Position numbers and translations under genes: made by a program. A stretch of 64,000 bases of DNA from CAYUIG01 sp964444685. Lineage in GTDB: Bacteria; Gemmatimonadota; Gemmatimonadetes; Longimicrobiales; RSA9. The stretch lies in contig CAYUIG010000001.1 of the NCBI GenBank assembly GCA_964444685.1, positions 124,001-188,000 of the forward strand, read 5' to 3'. Positions 1 through 10,600 of the stretch are shown one piece after another (the first letter of the stretch is position 1; each line of letters starts with the position of its first letter). The notes under the pieces were generated by a model that was not told the DNA's origin, made no database searches, and worked only from the letters and a program-made list of their open reading frames with translations.

Positions 1-1359
1 ACCGCCGGTGCTGCCGACCTCCGGTTCGTGACCGCGCTGCTCGCTGTCGATGACGAGACCGTGCGAAGGGAGGCCGTGGCTGCGGCAGGCATGATGGGCG
101 ATACGGCGGGCGTTCGTACGGTCGTCGAACGCGCGTTCGGGGACGCGAGCGGCGCCGTGCGCTACACCGGACTGTCCGTGGCCGCACGGCGGCGGCTGGA
201 GCCGCTGTGTGATGCGGTGGCTGCCGCGATCGGTGATGTGGACTCGCACGTCAGCCTGCTGGCGATCGATCTCGCGGGTGCGCGCTGCGCGCGTCTCGCG
301 GGGCGACTCGACTCCATCGCAGCCGCTTTGAACGGCGGCTGGCACCGTGCTGCACACGCGATCGTCTCGCTCGCGCAGGCGGACGCACGCGCGGCCACGG
401 CGCGACTGCCGGCGTTCGCTTCGCATCAGAACGGGTTCGTCCGGGCATACGCCGCCCGTGCCGCGCGCATTCTGAACGATGCGCGCGCGCTGCGCTCGCT
501 CGCCGAGGACGCCGATCCCAACGTGCGCACGGCCGCGGTGGAGGGCCTGGCCGCAACGGCAGGCCATGCGGCCGACGCCGTGTACATCGCGCAGCTCACG
601 CAGGACGACGGTCAGCTCCTGATGGCGGCGGCCGGCGCGCTCGAGGGAAGCCAGGATGCGCGGGCGCTTCCCTCGCTGTTGAACGCACTGGAGCGCGTGA
701 CGCGTGCGCAACGCGAGACGTCACGGGATGCGCGCATGGCGCTGCTGGACCGGATCGCGGAGCTCGGCTCCGCGGCTGACGCCCCGCGATTGGCGCCGTC
801 GCTCACGGACTTCGATCCAGCGGTGGCGGAGCGTGCAGCGGACGTCATCGGTGCATGGACGGGGCAGCGGCCGACACCATCACCGCAGCCGCTGCCGCAC
901 CTGGCGCTTCCCACGTACGAAGAGCTGCGCTCACTCGAGGACGCGCGTGTCCGCATCACGATGGAGAGTGGCGATTCGTTCGAGCTGCGCATGCTGCCGT
1001 GGGTGGCGCCGACGAATGCATGGCGCTTCGCCAGGCTGGCGCGCTCCGGGTACTTCGACGGCCTGACGCTGCACCGCGTCGTACCTGTGTTCGTGGTGCA
1101 GGGCGGCAGCCCCAACGCGAACGAGTACGCCGGTGACGGCCCGTTCACGCGCGATGAGCTGGGCCATCCGAACTGGCGAGGGACCGTGGGATTGTCGACG
1201 CGCGGGCGGGACACCGGAGACGCGCAGATCTTCATCAATCTCGTCGACAACATCCGGCTGGACACCGACTACACCGTCTTTGCGGCTGTCGTGGAAGGCA
1301 TGGACGTGGTCGATCGGATCCTCGAAGGGGACCGCATATTCTCGATTCGGGAATTTTGA
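1..1359 (+). CDS. HEAT-repeat protein with C-terminal cyclophilin-type peptidyl-prolyl isomerase domain (5' partial)
   Basis: The frame is open to the first base of the window. The first possible start inside it is a GTG at 28, but in-frame sequence before that already looks like HEAT repeat, so the true start lies upstream. About the first 280 residues (counted from the GTG) are Ala/Arg/Leu-rich helical repeats of HEAT type. The last ~135 are a cyclophilin domain with the F-x-G-L-x-x-H-R-V core, the VVQGG strand, a GTVGLST segment, AQIFIN and an L-D-x-x-Y-T-V-F segment. The catalytic Arg of the HRV motif is present; the position matching CypA Trp121 looks like Arg, a common kind of change in bacterial cyclophilins. 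The family isomerises X-Pro bonds; the repeats presumably bind client proteins. No signal peptide can be judged because the N-terminus is missing. It ends 17 bp from the end of the convergent PKS gene A and is probably unrelated to the cluster. Confidence 0.88.
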   Translation, partial: TAGAADLRFVTALLAVDDETVRREAVAAAGMMGDTAGVRTVVERAFGDASGAVRYTGLSVAARRRLEPLCDAVAAAIGDVDSHVSLLAIDLAGARCARLAGRLDSIAAALNGGWHRAAHAIVSLAQADARAATARLPAFASHQNGFVRAYAARAARILNDARALRSLAEDADPNVRTAAVEGLAATAGHAADAVYIAQLTQDDGQLLMAAAGALEGSQDARALPSLLNALERVTRAQRETSRDARMALLDRIAELGSAADAPRLAPSLTDFDPAVAERAADVIGAWTGQRPTPSPQPLPHLALPTYEELRSLEDARVRITMESGDSFELRMLPWVAPTNAWRFARLARSGYFDGLTLHRVVPVFVVQGGSPNANEYAGDGPFTRDELGHPNWRGTVGLSTRGRDTGDAQIFINLVDNIRLDTDYTVFAAVVEGMDVVDRILEGDRIFSIREF

Positions 1360-1376
1360 ACTACCCCCGCAGTCGA

Positions 1377-4300
1377 TCAGATTTCGATGACTTGTCGCGT
1401 TGCCTTCTGACCGCCGATGAGCGCATCGATGCTCTCGGCGAGGCGCTGCGGTGACGTCCCGCCGAGCAGGAGGTCGACGGGGACGGCGATGCCGAGGTCG
1501 GACTCGATGCGGTTGCGGACCTGGACGGCCATGAGCGAGTCGAAGCCGAGGTAGTCCAGTCGCGTCTCCGCGCGCACCGCGGATCGGGGCGCACCCAGCG
1601 CCCACGCGGCCACGTCGCGGATGTAGTCGGTGATGCGGCCGGTGCGCGCCGCGCCGGGCAGTGCCGCGAGGGACGCGATGTCGATCGCGGCGGCGGGGCT
1701 CGCGTCGCTGGTTTCGGCGAAGCCGGAGAGCAGCGGTGTGTGGCCGCCGGCGAGGAATCGCTTCCAGTGGATGGGCAGCACGGCGGTCTGCACGTGGCTG
1801 TCGGCCATGAGCCGCCGCAGCGATGCGTAGCCCTGCTCGGCGGAGATGGCGCCGAGCCCGCGCGAGGTCCAGTCGAGGCCGGTACGCGCGGCCATGCCGG
1901 TGCCGGCCCACGGTCCCCATGCAATCGAGAGCGCGGGCCTTCCCTCCGCGTGACGCTGGAGCGCGAGCGCATCGAGGAATGCGTTCGCTGCCGAGTAGTT
2001 CGTCTGCCCCGGCGCACCCAACAGGTTGCCGCCCGACGAGAAGAGGACGAACGACTCGATCGGCAGATCGCGCGAGGCCACGTGCAGATTCCACGCGCCC
2101 GTCACCTTCGGCGCGAGCACGCGCTGCAGCCGCTCGCGATTCTGATCCGGGATCAGCGCATCATCGACGACGCCGGCGGAGTGGATGATGTGACGGATCG
2201 TCCAGCCACGCGCGTTCGCATCCGCGAGAATCCGCTCGACGTCCTTCGGGTCGGAGACGTCGCCGGTGAGCGTGAGCACTTCGGCGCCGCTCGAGCGCAT
2301 CCTCTCGATCGCAGCGGTGGCCCCGTGGTCGGGCTCGCGCCGTGAGGTGAGGAGGATGCGTCGCCGGCCGTCGGCGGCCAGCCGTTCGGCGACGAGCAGG
2401 CCGATCCCGCCCAGTCCGCCCGTGATCCACGTCGGCGCGTCCTCGTCCGCGTCCCGTTCCGCTGCGCTGTCGAAGATCACGACCTTGCCCACGTGGCGGG
2501 CCATGGCCATGGCGCGGAAGGCCGCGTGCGCGGAGTCCAGCGCGAAGCGGTGGATCGGGAGCGGCCGCAGCTCACCGCGGGCGACACGCTCGAGGAGCAT
2601 GTCGAAGCGCGCGCGTACGGGCGCCGGATCGTTGGCGATCACGGCACCGAGATAGAGCACGTGGTACTCGACGTCGGGGCGCGCGGCGCGTGCGCGCGCC
2701 TCATCCCATACGCCGGTCCTGCCGATCTCGATGAAGCGCCCGTTCTGCGCGAGGCACTCGAACGACGCGTCGATGAACTCACCGGCGAGCGAGTTGAGCA
2801 CGACGTCGACGCCGCGGCCGCCGGTGTCCTCGCGGATGCGGTCGCGGAAGTCGAGCGAGCGCGAATCATAGATGTGATGCACGCCCATGCGGCGCAGGAG
2901 CGCGCGCTTACGCGGGCTGCCGGCGGTACCGAAGACGGTGGCACCGGCCGCGAGCGCGAGCTGCACCGCGGCCATGCCGACGCCGCCCGCCGCGGCGTGA
3001 ATGAGCACGCTCTCGCCAGCGGCGAGGCGGGCCATCGGGAAGAGACCCCAGTCCGCGGTCAGGAATGCAATCGGCAGCGTCGCCGCCTCGCCTACACTCA
3101 GCGCGGCAGGGCGCCGCACGACCATCGCGGCGGATGTGTTCACACGCGAGCGGAACCCCGCCGGCGTGATTGCGATCACCTCGTCACCGACCTCGAGGTT
3201 GGTCACGCCCTGGCCGACGGCGGCAATCGTACCGACGCACTCGCTACCGAGCGGACCGGGATCCCCGGGATACTGGCCGAGCGCGTTGAGGACGTCGCGG
3301 AAGTTGAGGCCCGTCGCGCGCACGCGAACCTGCACCTCGCCCTGCGCGGGAGGCGGCACGTCATCGGGCACGAGGCGGAGCCGGTCGAGCCGGCCGCGCT
3401 CGCTGATCACGAGCGCCACATCGCCGCCGGGGCGCTCGAGCAGGCGGTCTTCCGCCGCATCCTCGGCAACGCGGGTGAGGCGCGGGATGAACCACGCGCC
3501 GCCGCGCAGCGCGAGCTGGTCTTCGCCGGCATCCCAGAGGATCGCATCCGCGAGCGCCTCGAGCTGCGATGCTACGTCGGCCTCGGGATCGAGATCGATG
3601 AGGCGAACGGGTCGCAGCGTTTCGACCTCGACGGAGCGGAGCATTCCCCAGAGCGGGGCCTGCCACGGGTCGACGGCGTCGTGGCCCGGTCGGGGCGCAA
3701 CTGCGCCGCGGGTGACGACACAGATACGCGCGTGCGAATCGGCGTTCAATCGTTCGCGCACGCGCAGGAGCAGCCGGTCGAGCTCGTCCTCCACGCTCGC
3801 AGTCGAAGCCGGCGCATCGGAACGGGTCACACGATCCGCGAAGAGTACGATGCCTTCCGTTAGTGCCAGGTCGGCGGGCTCGTCGTCGGCGATCGCAGTG
3901 ATCGTGCGGCCGCGCGCGACGAGCTCGTCGTGAAGCGCATCGGCCAGCTCGGACGCCACCATGATCCAGCGCCCGTCCACCGGTTCGGCGGTCGGCAGCT
4001 CCGCGGGCTGCCAGCCGACGGTGTACAGATGCTGGCGCACATCCGGCGCGCCGATACGATCGAGTGCGCGGCGGTCGGCCTGACGGTAGACGAGGCCGCG
4101 GATGCGCGCGGCGCGCGAGCCGTCGGGATTCAGCAGGTCGATGTCGCAGGTGAAGGTGCGGACATCGTCGCTGCGATCGCGGCAGCGGCTGCGCGCGATG
4201 GCACCGGGCTGGAGCGGCGCGTCGACGGTGTACGAGCCGACGCCGATCGGCATGTAGACGAAGCCCTCGGCAATCGAGCGCTCAATGTTCGCGAGGCCCG

Positions 4301-7300
4301 CGAGCTGGAACGCCGCGTCGATGAAGGCCGGGTGCACGGCGAAGCCGGTGGCATCATCGAGTACGCTCAGCTCCAGCCGCGATTCGGCCCACTCCTCGCC
4401 ACGAATGATCTCCGTGAGTGCGCGGAAGCCGGGGCCATAGGAAGCGCCGACATCCTCGAGCAGCGAGTAGTACCAATCCGCATCCGTATCGATGGCGGCG
4501 GCACGCTCCGCGTCGTCGATCTCGACGGCGTCGCCGGCTTCGGCGGCTGTGCGCAGACGTGCAGTCGCGTGCAGTCGCCACTCCGACTCGGCGTCGCCGC
4601 GCGCGTGGAACTCGATCGCGCCGTCCTCGAGGATGACGGTCTGGAGGTGGTGCGGCTCTTCCTCGTTCAGGATGAGCGGCTCGCGGATCGTCAGGTCACC
4701 GACACCGAACGCGGCCTTGCCGTTCAGACGATGCGCCGCCTGGTAGGCGAACTCGAGGTACGCGGCCGCGGGTACGACCGCGCGCCCGCGGATGCGGTGA
4801 TCGCTCAGCCATGCGGGCGCGCGCGCCGAGAGTGCTGTCTCGAACACGGCCTCGCGCAGCCGCGGCGACGATACGAGCCGTCCGGGCGGCGCGTCGTCAT
4901 ACACGACCGTGCGCCCGGGGGCGGCGGGGCGCGCAGGGGTGAACCAGTAGCGCTCGCGCTGGAACGGATACGTCGGCAGCGGGATCGGCGGCCCCGACTG
5001 CGCGTACACCGCGTCCCATGCCACGTCGGCGCCGGCGGTCCAGAGGCGGCCGAGTGCATCGAGGACGTTGCGGATCTCGTCCTGTCCGCGTCGCAGGGAC
5101 GGGATCCACGATTCGGTGCCGGACACGCGCGGGTGTCGCCCGGCGAGGCTCAGCAGCGTGGGTGCGGGCCCGACCTCGAGATACGTGCGGATACCGTCGG
5201 CGAGCATGGTACCGATGCCTTCGGCGAAGCGCACGGGCTCGCGCACGTGGTGGACCCAGTAGTCCGCATCGAACGTGTGCTCGCCCGCGTAGCGGCCGGT
5301 GCGATTCGCGACGATCTCGATGCGCGGCGGTCTGTGCGCGACGGCCGAGACCACATCACGGAAGGGCGCGAGAACCGGCTCCATGAGCGATGAATGGAAC
5401 GCGTGCGAGACCTGCAGCGGCTTCGACTCCACGCCGTCCGCACGCAGCCGTTCCGCGACACGCTCGATGGCCTCGGCTGGACCGGAAATGACGACGGTGT
5501 CGGGGGCGTTGAGCGCGGCAATGGAGGCGTCGACACTCGTCTCATCGATTGCGCGGCGCACACGCGGCTCGGGTGCGAATACTGCCGCCATCGCGCCGCC
5601 TGCGGGCAGCGCGCCCATGAGCCGGCCGCGCTCCGCGATGAGGTGGAGCGCATCCTCCTCGGTGAGGACACCGGCCGCGGCGGCGGCGGCATACTCGCCG
5701 ACGCTGTGGCCGAGCACGGCGGCGGGCTCGATGCCCCACGACTTCCACAACGCGACGAGCGCCAGCTCGAGGGCGAGCAGCGCCGGCTGCGCGATCTCGG
5801 TACGATCGAGCGCGGCGCGCGTATCGGCGTCGTCGCGGTCCGGATGCATCCACTCGCGAATCGAACGGCCCAGCACGGGCGCGAGCGCACGATCCGCGCG
5901 ATCCAGAGCGGCGCGGAACACGGGGTAGCGCTCGTACAGCATGCGGCCCATGCCCACCGTCTGCGCGCCCTGGCCGGTAAACAGGAAACCGATCCGGTCC
6001 CCGCGGCCCGCTTCCACCTCGCCATGTGCGAACGGCACCGGCTGGCCTGCAGCGAGCGTGCGCAGCGCGGACACCAGTTCGTCACGCGTTTCCGCAACGG
6101 GCGCGGCGCGGAACTCCCATGCCGCGCGTCCGCGCGCCAGCGTTGCGGCCACGGCGGCGAGCGGAACTTCCGGATGCGTGTCGATGTGATCGGCCAGGCG
6201 TCCGGCGAGCTGCTGGAGTGCTTCGTGCGTGCGCGCGGAGATCGGGAACATCCACGGACCTGGAATCTCCGCTGTCCCGGCGGCGTTCTCCGTGTATTCG
6301 GGCGCGTGTTCCCACGACTCGATCAGTACGTGCACGTTCGTTCCCGAGAAGCCGAACGAGCTGACGCCCGTGATGCGCCGCCCTTCCGGCCACGCAACCG
6401 CTTCCGTCGGCACGGCCACGGGTGCGCCGCTCCACGCGATGTGCGGGTTCGGCGTACGGAAGTGGAGCGACGGCGGAATGACGCCGCGCTGGACGGACAG
6501 CACCGCCTTGATCACACCGGCGATGCCGGCGGCAGGCTCGAGGTGGCCGATGTTCGACTTCACGGAGCCGATCCAGAGCGGACGCGCGGGGTCGCGGCCC
6601 GAGTGCACGGCCGCAACGGCTTCGACCTCGATCGGGTCGCCCAGCTCGGTGCCCGTGCCGTGCGCCTCGATGCAGCCGACGTCGGACGGCTGGATGCCCG
6701 CACTCGCGAGCGCGGCACGGATCACATCCTGCTGTGCTGCGCCGTTCGGCGCGGTGATGCCGCCGCTCTTGCCGTCCTGATTCGTGGCGCTGCCGCGCAC
6801 GAGCGCGAGGATGCGATTGCCATCGGCGATCGCATCCGACAGACGCTTGAGCAGCACTACACCGCAGCCCTCGCCGCGACCGTAGCCATCGGCGGACGCA
6901 TCGAACGTCTTGCAGCGGCCGTCGGGCGAGAGCATGCGCCCCTTCGACGCGACGAGATGCCCTGCCGGTGACAGCATGAGATTGACGCCCGCAGCGATCG
7001 CCATGCGCGCTTCGCCCGAGCGGATGCTCGCGCACGCCTGGTGCAGCGCGACCAGCGAGGACGAACACGCGGTGTCGATGGCCAGCGAGGGACCGCGCAG
7101 GCCGAGCAGATACGAGATGCGCCCGGCCGCGATGCTGTGCGCAACGCCGACACCGTAATACGTGCCGATCGCTGCGCTGATGTCACCACGATCGCCGGCC
7201 TGGAGGTGTGACCAGTCGTAGCTGCTGATTCCGAGGTACATGCTGGTCGCCGAGCCGGCGAGCCGGTTGGGGGCGATGCCCGCGCGCTCGAGTGCTTCCC

Positions 7301-7688
7301 ACACGACTTCGAGCAGCAGCCGCTGCTGCGGGTCCATGGCCTCCGCTTCACGCGGTGCAATGCCGAAGAACGCGGGGTCGAAACGGTCGATGGGCGAATC
7401 GAGGAAGGCGCCGCGGCGGACGTACGCCTTGCCCGGCGTTTCACCGGAAGGGTCGTAGTACTCATCCGCTTCCCAGCGCGACGCGGGCACATCGACCGTC
7501 GCGTCGACGCCGTCGAGCAGGAGCTGCCAGAAGCGGTCGGGGTCGTTGGCGCCGCCCGGGAAGCGGCACGCCACGCCGACGATGGCGATGGGCGTATTCG
7601 CGCGCGTACGCTCGGCACGCAGCTCCGCCTCGAGCGACTCGATGCGGAGCAGTGCCTGCTTCAGCAGTTCGCGACGGTCGTCAGCCAT
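1377..7688 (-). CDS. Type I PKS 'A', one fully reducing module: KS-AT-DH-ER-KR-ACP (last PKS of the minus-strand operon)
   Basis: 2103 residues, approximate domains: coiled-coil docking 1-31; KS 33-458 (Cys208, EAHGTGT, NIGH); AT 566-870 (GHSVG Ser662; HAFHS at 762-766, the malonyl-CoA signature); DH 938-1205 (His964 in an intact HxxxGxxxxP, Asp1124 and Gln1128 in DAAFQ); ER 1428-1738 (HAAAGGVG at 1564); KR 1753-1930 (GGLGGIG at 1757, Ser1885, Tyr1898, VDD loop of B type); ACP with Ser2051. All domains look active, so it should add a malonate-derived C2 unit and reduce it to methylene. The start ATG at 7688 overlaps the end of gene B by 8 bp and follows a purine-rich GGAGAGGAAG. Unlike B to F it lacks the 'LSEDE' tail and ends in R-Q-V-I-E-I, resembling the end of PKS H. 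No thioesterase follows, so the chain must be handed to another protein, most likely the NRPS at 45712. Confidence 0.95.
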   Translation of the reverse strand: MADDRRELLKQALLRIESLEAELRAERTRANTPIAIVGVACRFPGGANDPDRFWQLLLDGVDATVDVPASRWEADEYYDPSGETPGKAYVRRGAFLDSPIDRFDPAFFGIAPREAEAMDPQQRLLLEVVWEALERAGIAPNRLAGSATSMYLGISSYDWSHLQAGDRGDISAAIGTYYGVGVAHSIAAGRISYLLGLRGPSLAIDTACSSSLVALHQACASIRSGEARMAIAAGVNLMLSPAGHLVASKGRMLSPDGRCKTFDASADGYGRGEGCGVVLLKRLSDAIADGNRILALVRGSATNQDGKSGGITAPNGAAQQDVIRAALASAGIQPSDVGCIEAHGTGTELGDPIEVEAVAAVHSGRDPARPLWIGSVKSNIGHLEPAAGIAGVIKAVLSVQRGVIPPSLHFRTPNPHIAWSGAPVAVPTEAVAWPEGRRITGVSSFGFSGTNVHVLIESWEHAPEYTENAAGTAEIPGPWMFPISARTHEALQQLAGRLADHIDTHPEVPLAAVAATLARGRAAWEFRAAPVAETRDELVSALRTLAAGQPVPFAHGEVEAGRGDRIGFLFTGQGAQTVGMGRMLYERYPVFRAALDRADRALAPVLGRSIREWMHPDRDDADTRAALDRTEIAQPALLALELALVALWKSWGIEPAAVLGHSVGEYAAAAAAGVLTEEDALHLIAERGRLMGALPAGGAMAAVFAPEPRVRRAIDETSVDASIAALNAPDTVVISGPAEAIERVAERLRADGVESKPLQVSHAFHSSLMEPVLAPFRDVVSAVAHRPPRIEIVANRTGRYAGEHTFDADYWVHHVREPVRFAEGIGTMLADGIRTYLEVGPAPTLLSLAGRHPRVSGTESWIPSLRRGQDEIRNVLDALGRLWTAGADVAWDAVYAQSGPPIPLPTYPFQRERYWFTPARPAAPGRTVVYDDAPPGRLVSSPRLREAVFETALSARAPAWLSDHRIRGRAVVPAAAYLEFAYQAAHRLNGKAAFGVGDLTIREPLILNEEEPHHLQTVILEDGAIEFHARGDAESEWRLHATARLRTAAEAGDAVEIDDAERAAAIDTDADWYYSLLEDVGASYGPGFRALTEIIRGEEWAESRLELSVLDDATGFAVHPAFIDAAFQLAGLANIERSIAEGFVYMPIGVGSYTVDAPLQPGAIARSRCRDRSDDVRTFTCDIDLLNPDGSRAARIRGLVYRQADRRALDRIGAPDVRQHLYTVGWQPAELPTAEPVDGRWIMVASELADALHDELVARGRTITAIADDEPADLALTEGIVLFADRVTRSDAPASTASVEDELDRLLLRVRERLNADSHARICVVTRGAVAPRPGHDAVDPWQAPLWGMLRSVEVETLRPVRLIDLDPEADVASQLEALADAILWDAGEDQLALRGGAWFIPRLTRVAEDAAEDRLLERPGGDVALVISERGRLDRLRLVPDDVPPPAQGEVQVRVRATGLNFRDVLNALGQYPGDPGPLGSECVGTIAAVGQGVTNLEVGDEVIAITPAGFRSRVNTSAAMVVRRPAALSVGEAATLPIAFLTADWGLFPMARLAAGESVLIHAAAGGVGMAAVQLALAAGATVFGTAGSPRKRALLRRMGVHHIYDSRSLDFRDRIREDTGGRGVDVVLNSLAGEFIDASFECLAQNGRFIEIGRTGVWDEARARAARPDVEYHVLYLGAVIANDPAPVRARFDMLLERVARGELRPLPIHRFALDSAHAAFRAMAMARHVGKVVIFDSAAERDADEDAPTWITGGLGGIGLLVAERLAADGRRRILLTSRREPDHGATAAIERMRSSGAEVLTLTGDVSDPKDVERILADANARGWTIRHIIHSAGVVDDALIPDQNRERLQRVLAPKVTGAWNLHVASRDLPIESFVLFSSGGNLLGAPGQTNYSAANAFLDALALQRHAEGRPALSIAWGPWAGTGMAARTGLDWTSRGLGAISAEQGYASLRRLMADSHVQTAVLPIHWKRFLAGGHTPLLSGFAETSDASPAAAIDIASLAALPGAARTGRITDYIRDVAAWALGAPRSAVRAETRLDYLGFDSLMAVQVRNRIESDLGIAVPVDLLLGGTSPQRLAESIDALIGGQKATRQVIEI

Positions 7689-10600
7689 CCGCCAGCTTCC
7701 TCTCCAGCAGCTTCACAATCTCGTCCTCCGACAACGCTTCGAGGTCCGACGGCGAACCACCCGCGGGCGCGAGCTGCGGCTCCGCCGGTTCGCCGAGGAC
7801 GTCCGCGAGACACGCGGTCAGCTCCTCGATGGTCGGATGATTGAAGAGCAGCGTAGCGGGAAGCGGCCGGTCCACACCGCGCGCGAGCGCGTTGCGCAAC
7901 TCGACCGCCATCAGGGAGTCGAGACCAATCTGGCTCAACGGCACCTCGCGGTCCAGCGGCTGATCCGGCCGCAGCCCCAGGACCCGGCGCGCGAGGGCCG
8001 TGATTTCCTCGCCCAGCACGATCCGCCGGCGCGGCCCCGCAGCCGCCCAGCGCCGCACCAGCGTGCCGCTCTCCTGCTCCGTTCCCGGTGCCCCGGCCGT
8101 CGTGGCCGTGGCACCACCTACGCTCTCGAACAGCGGCGGCCGGACACCGTTCGGCAGGTGGGCCAGGAATGCGGGCCAGTCCACCTTTCCGGCCGCAACG
8201 TGCACCGCGTCCGATCCCATTAGCCGGCCGAGAAGCGCGAGACCGCGCTCGGGCTCGATCGGGGCGAGGCCAGCCGCGCGTGCGCGTTCGAGCGTGTCGC
8301 CGCGCGTCGCCGCACCGGTGTCCGTCCACGGGCCCCAGTCGATGGTCAGCGCAGGCAACCCGAGCGCTTTGCGATGCCACGCGAGGCCCGAGAGATACGC
8401 ATTCGCTGCCGCGTGATTGGCCTGACCGGGCGAGCCGAGGAATGCGGCCGCGCTCGAGAACAGCACGAAGTGTCGCAGCGGCAGCGATTCGGTGGCGCGG
8501 TGCAGCCGCCACGCGCCCGCCACCTTCGCGCGCATCACGCGCGCGGTCCGATCCCAGTCCAGCTTCATGAATGCGACGTCGTCCGTCACCCCCGCGGCGT
8601 GCAGCACGCCCATGAGACGGTCAGGTCCGGCTGCTGCGACGAGCGCCTCGGCCACACCCTCGTCGGCGACATCGCCGATCACGGTCTCGACCTCGATGCC
8701 GTTCTGCTCGAGCGCATGGATCGCGGCCAGCGCTTCGTTCGACGGATGCGAGCGGGCGTTGAGCACGATGCGCGTCGCGCCGCGCTGCGCGAGCCACTGC
8801 GCGCAGCGCAGCCCGAGGCCGGCCAGTCCGCCGGTCACGATCCATGCGCCTTCGATCGCAGCATCGGTGGCTGCGGGTTCGGCGGCACGAACGCGGGCGC
8901 GCCACGGGCGCGCGTCGCGCAATGCCAGCTCATCCTCCTGCCCATCGTGCACGAGCTGATCGGCGAGGCCGTTCGAGTCATCGATGTCGATGAGACGGAC
9001 GCGCAGCTCCGGATGCTCGAGCGCGAGTGTGCGGCCGAGCCCCCAGAGCGGAGCCGCCGAGGGCTGCACGCGGTCGCCATCGCGGATGTGGCGCGCGCCC
9101 GAGGTCACGAACACGAGTTGCGCGGGCCGGTCCGATGCGGCGAGCGACCGCGCAAGCGCGATCGCGCCCCCGGTCAGCGCACGCTGTGCCTCCATCACAT
9201 CCTCGCTCTGAGGATCGAGGGCAAGGAGATGGAGGATGCCATCGGCGCGCGCATCGAGAGCGTGCTCGAGTGAACGCACTTCGATCTCAATGCCTTTCGC
9301 CTTCAGATCCTCTGCGACGCGGCCCGAAGGACCGTTCGCGTCGGCGATCGCGACCCAGCGGCGCGGGGCAGCGGCCGCGGTGCCCGGAGCGCGGGCAAGG
9401 ATCACGGCCTGCTGTCCCAGTGCGCCGCGCGAGGCCGCAGGGCTCGCGGGCAGTGTGCGCACGTCATCGAAACCGGTCTCGACGAGGATGCGGTGCCAGC
9501 GGTTCTCGTCGAGCAGGGCGTAATCGCGCAACGAACTGTCCTCGAACGACCACCATCCCGGTGTGAGTCCGACGGTCAGGTCGCCGAAGCGCTGCGGGCG
9601 CAGCCCCTCGAGCGCGAGCAGGATGCCGCCGGGTGCGAGCAGCCGCCTGACGTTCGCAAGCGTCGCGGCGAGGTCGGGCGTGGCGTGCAGCACGTTGGAC
9701 GCAATGATGATGTCGTAACCGCCCGCGTCGAAGCCCTGCACGGCCGGGTCACGTGCAATATCGAGCACCTTGAACTCGATGAAGTCGTACCGCGCAAAGC
9801 GTGTGCGTGCGTTCGGCAGGAACACGGGCGAGACATCCGTAAAGGCGTAGCGCGTCCGCCCGGCGGGCAGGTGCGGCAAGAGCGCCGAGGTCGCACCGCC
9901 CGTGCCCGCACCGACTTCCAGGATGCGTACGGTGCCTGTCGACGGGATTGCCGCCGTGACCGCTTCCGCCAGTAGGGCATTGAATGCGCGGAAGGACGGT
10001 GCTTCGCTGTAGAGCCGTTCGGTCGGCGCGAGCGAGCCGCCGGGGAAGAGCACATCCATCGCGTCCTGGTCGCCCCGCAGGACATCGCCGAGGCTACGGC
10101 CGCAATGGATGGTGAGATCGATCTCGGCGGCGCACTCCGGGAAGTCCGCGAGCAACATCCGGCCCGCGTCATCCGCATCGGGTGGCAGCTCTCCGGTGAC
10201 GAGCCAGCCCGCACCGCGGCGGCGCACGATGCCATCCTCCTCGAGCATCGCCATCATGCGCTGCGCGAGCCGCGCGTGCTGCGGGCGGATGCCGAGGCGG
10301 CCGTGCAGATCCGCTTCCTCGATGCGGTCACCCGCGCGGAACGAGGCGCCCAGCTGCGTCAGTGCGCGTGTGACGAACGCAGCGCACAACGCGTCCAGCC
10401 GCGGCAGCAGATGATCGTATACGTCGGCGCCGTGCTCCCTCACGAGCGCATGGGGCCGAGCATCGAGGCGTGATGCCACGATCGACGGCGCGGCGGGAGG
10501 CACGGGCCGTTCGGGCACGGGCTCCCACGCACGCTGCCAGAGCCAGCCCTCCCATTCGCTGCTCGTCGCCGATGCGGCGCGCGGCGCAAGGTCGTCCGGC

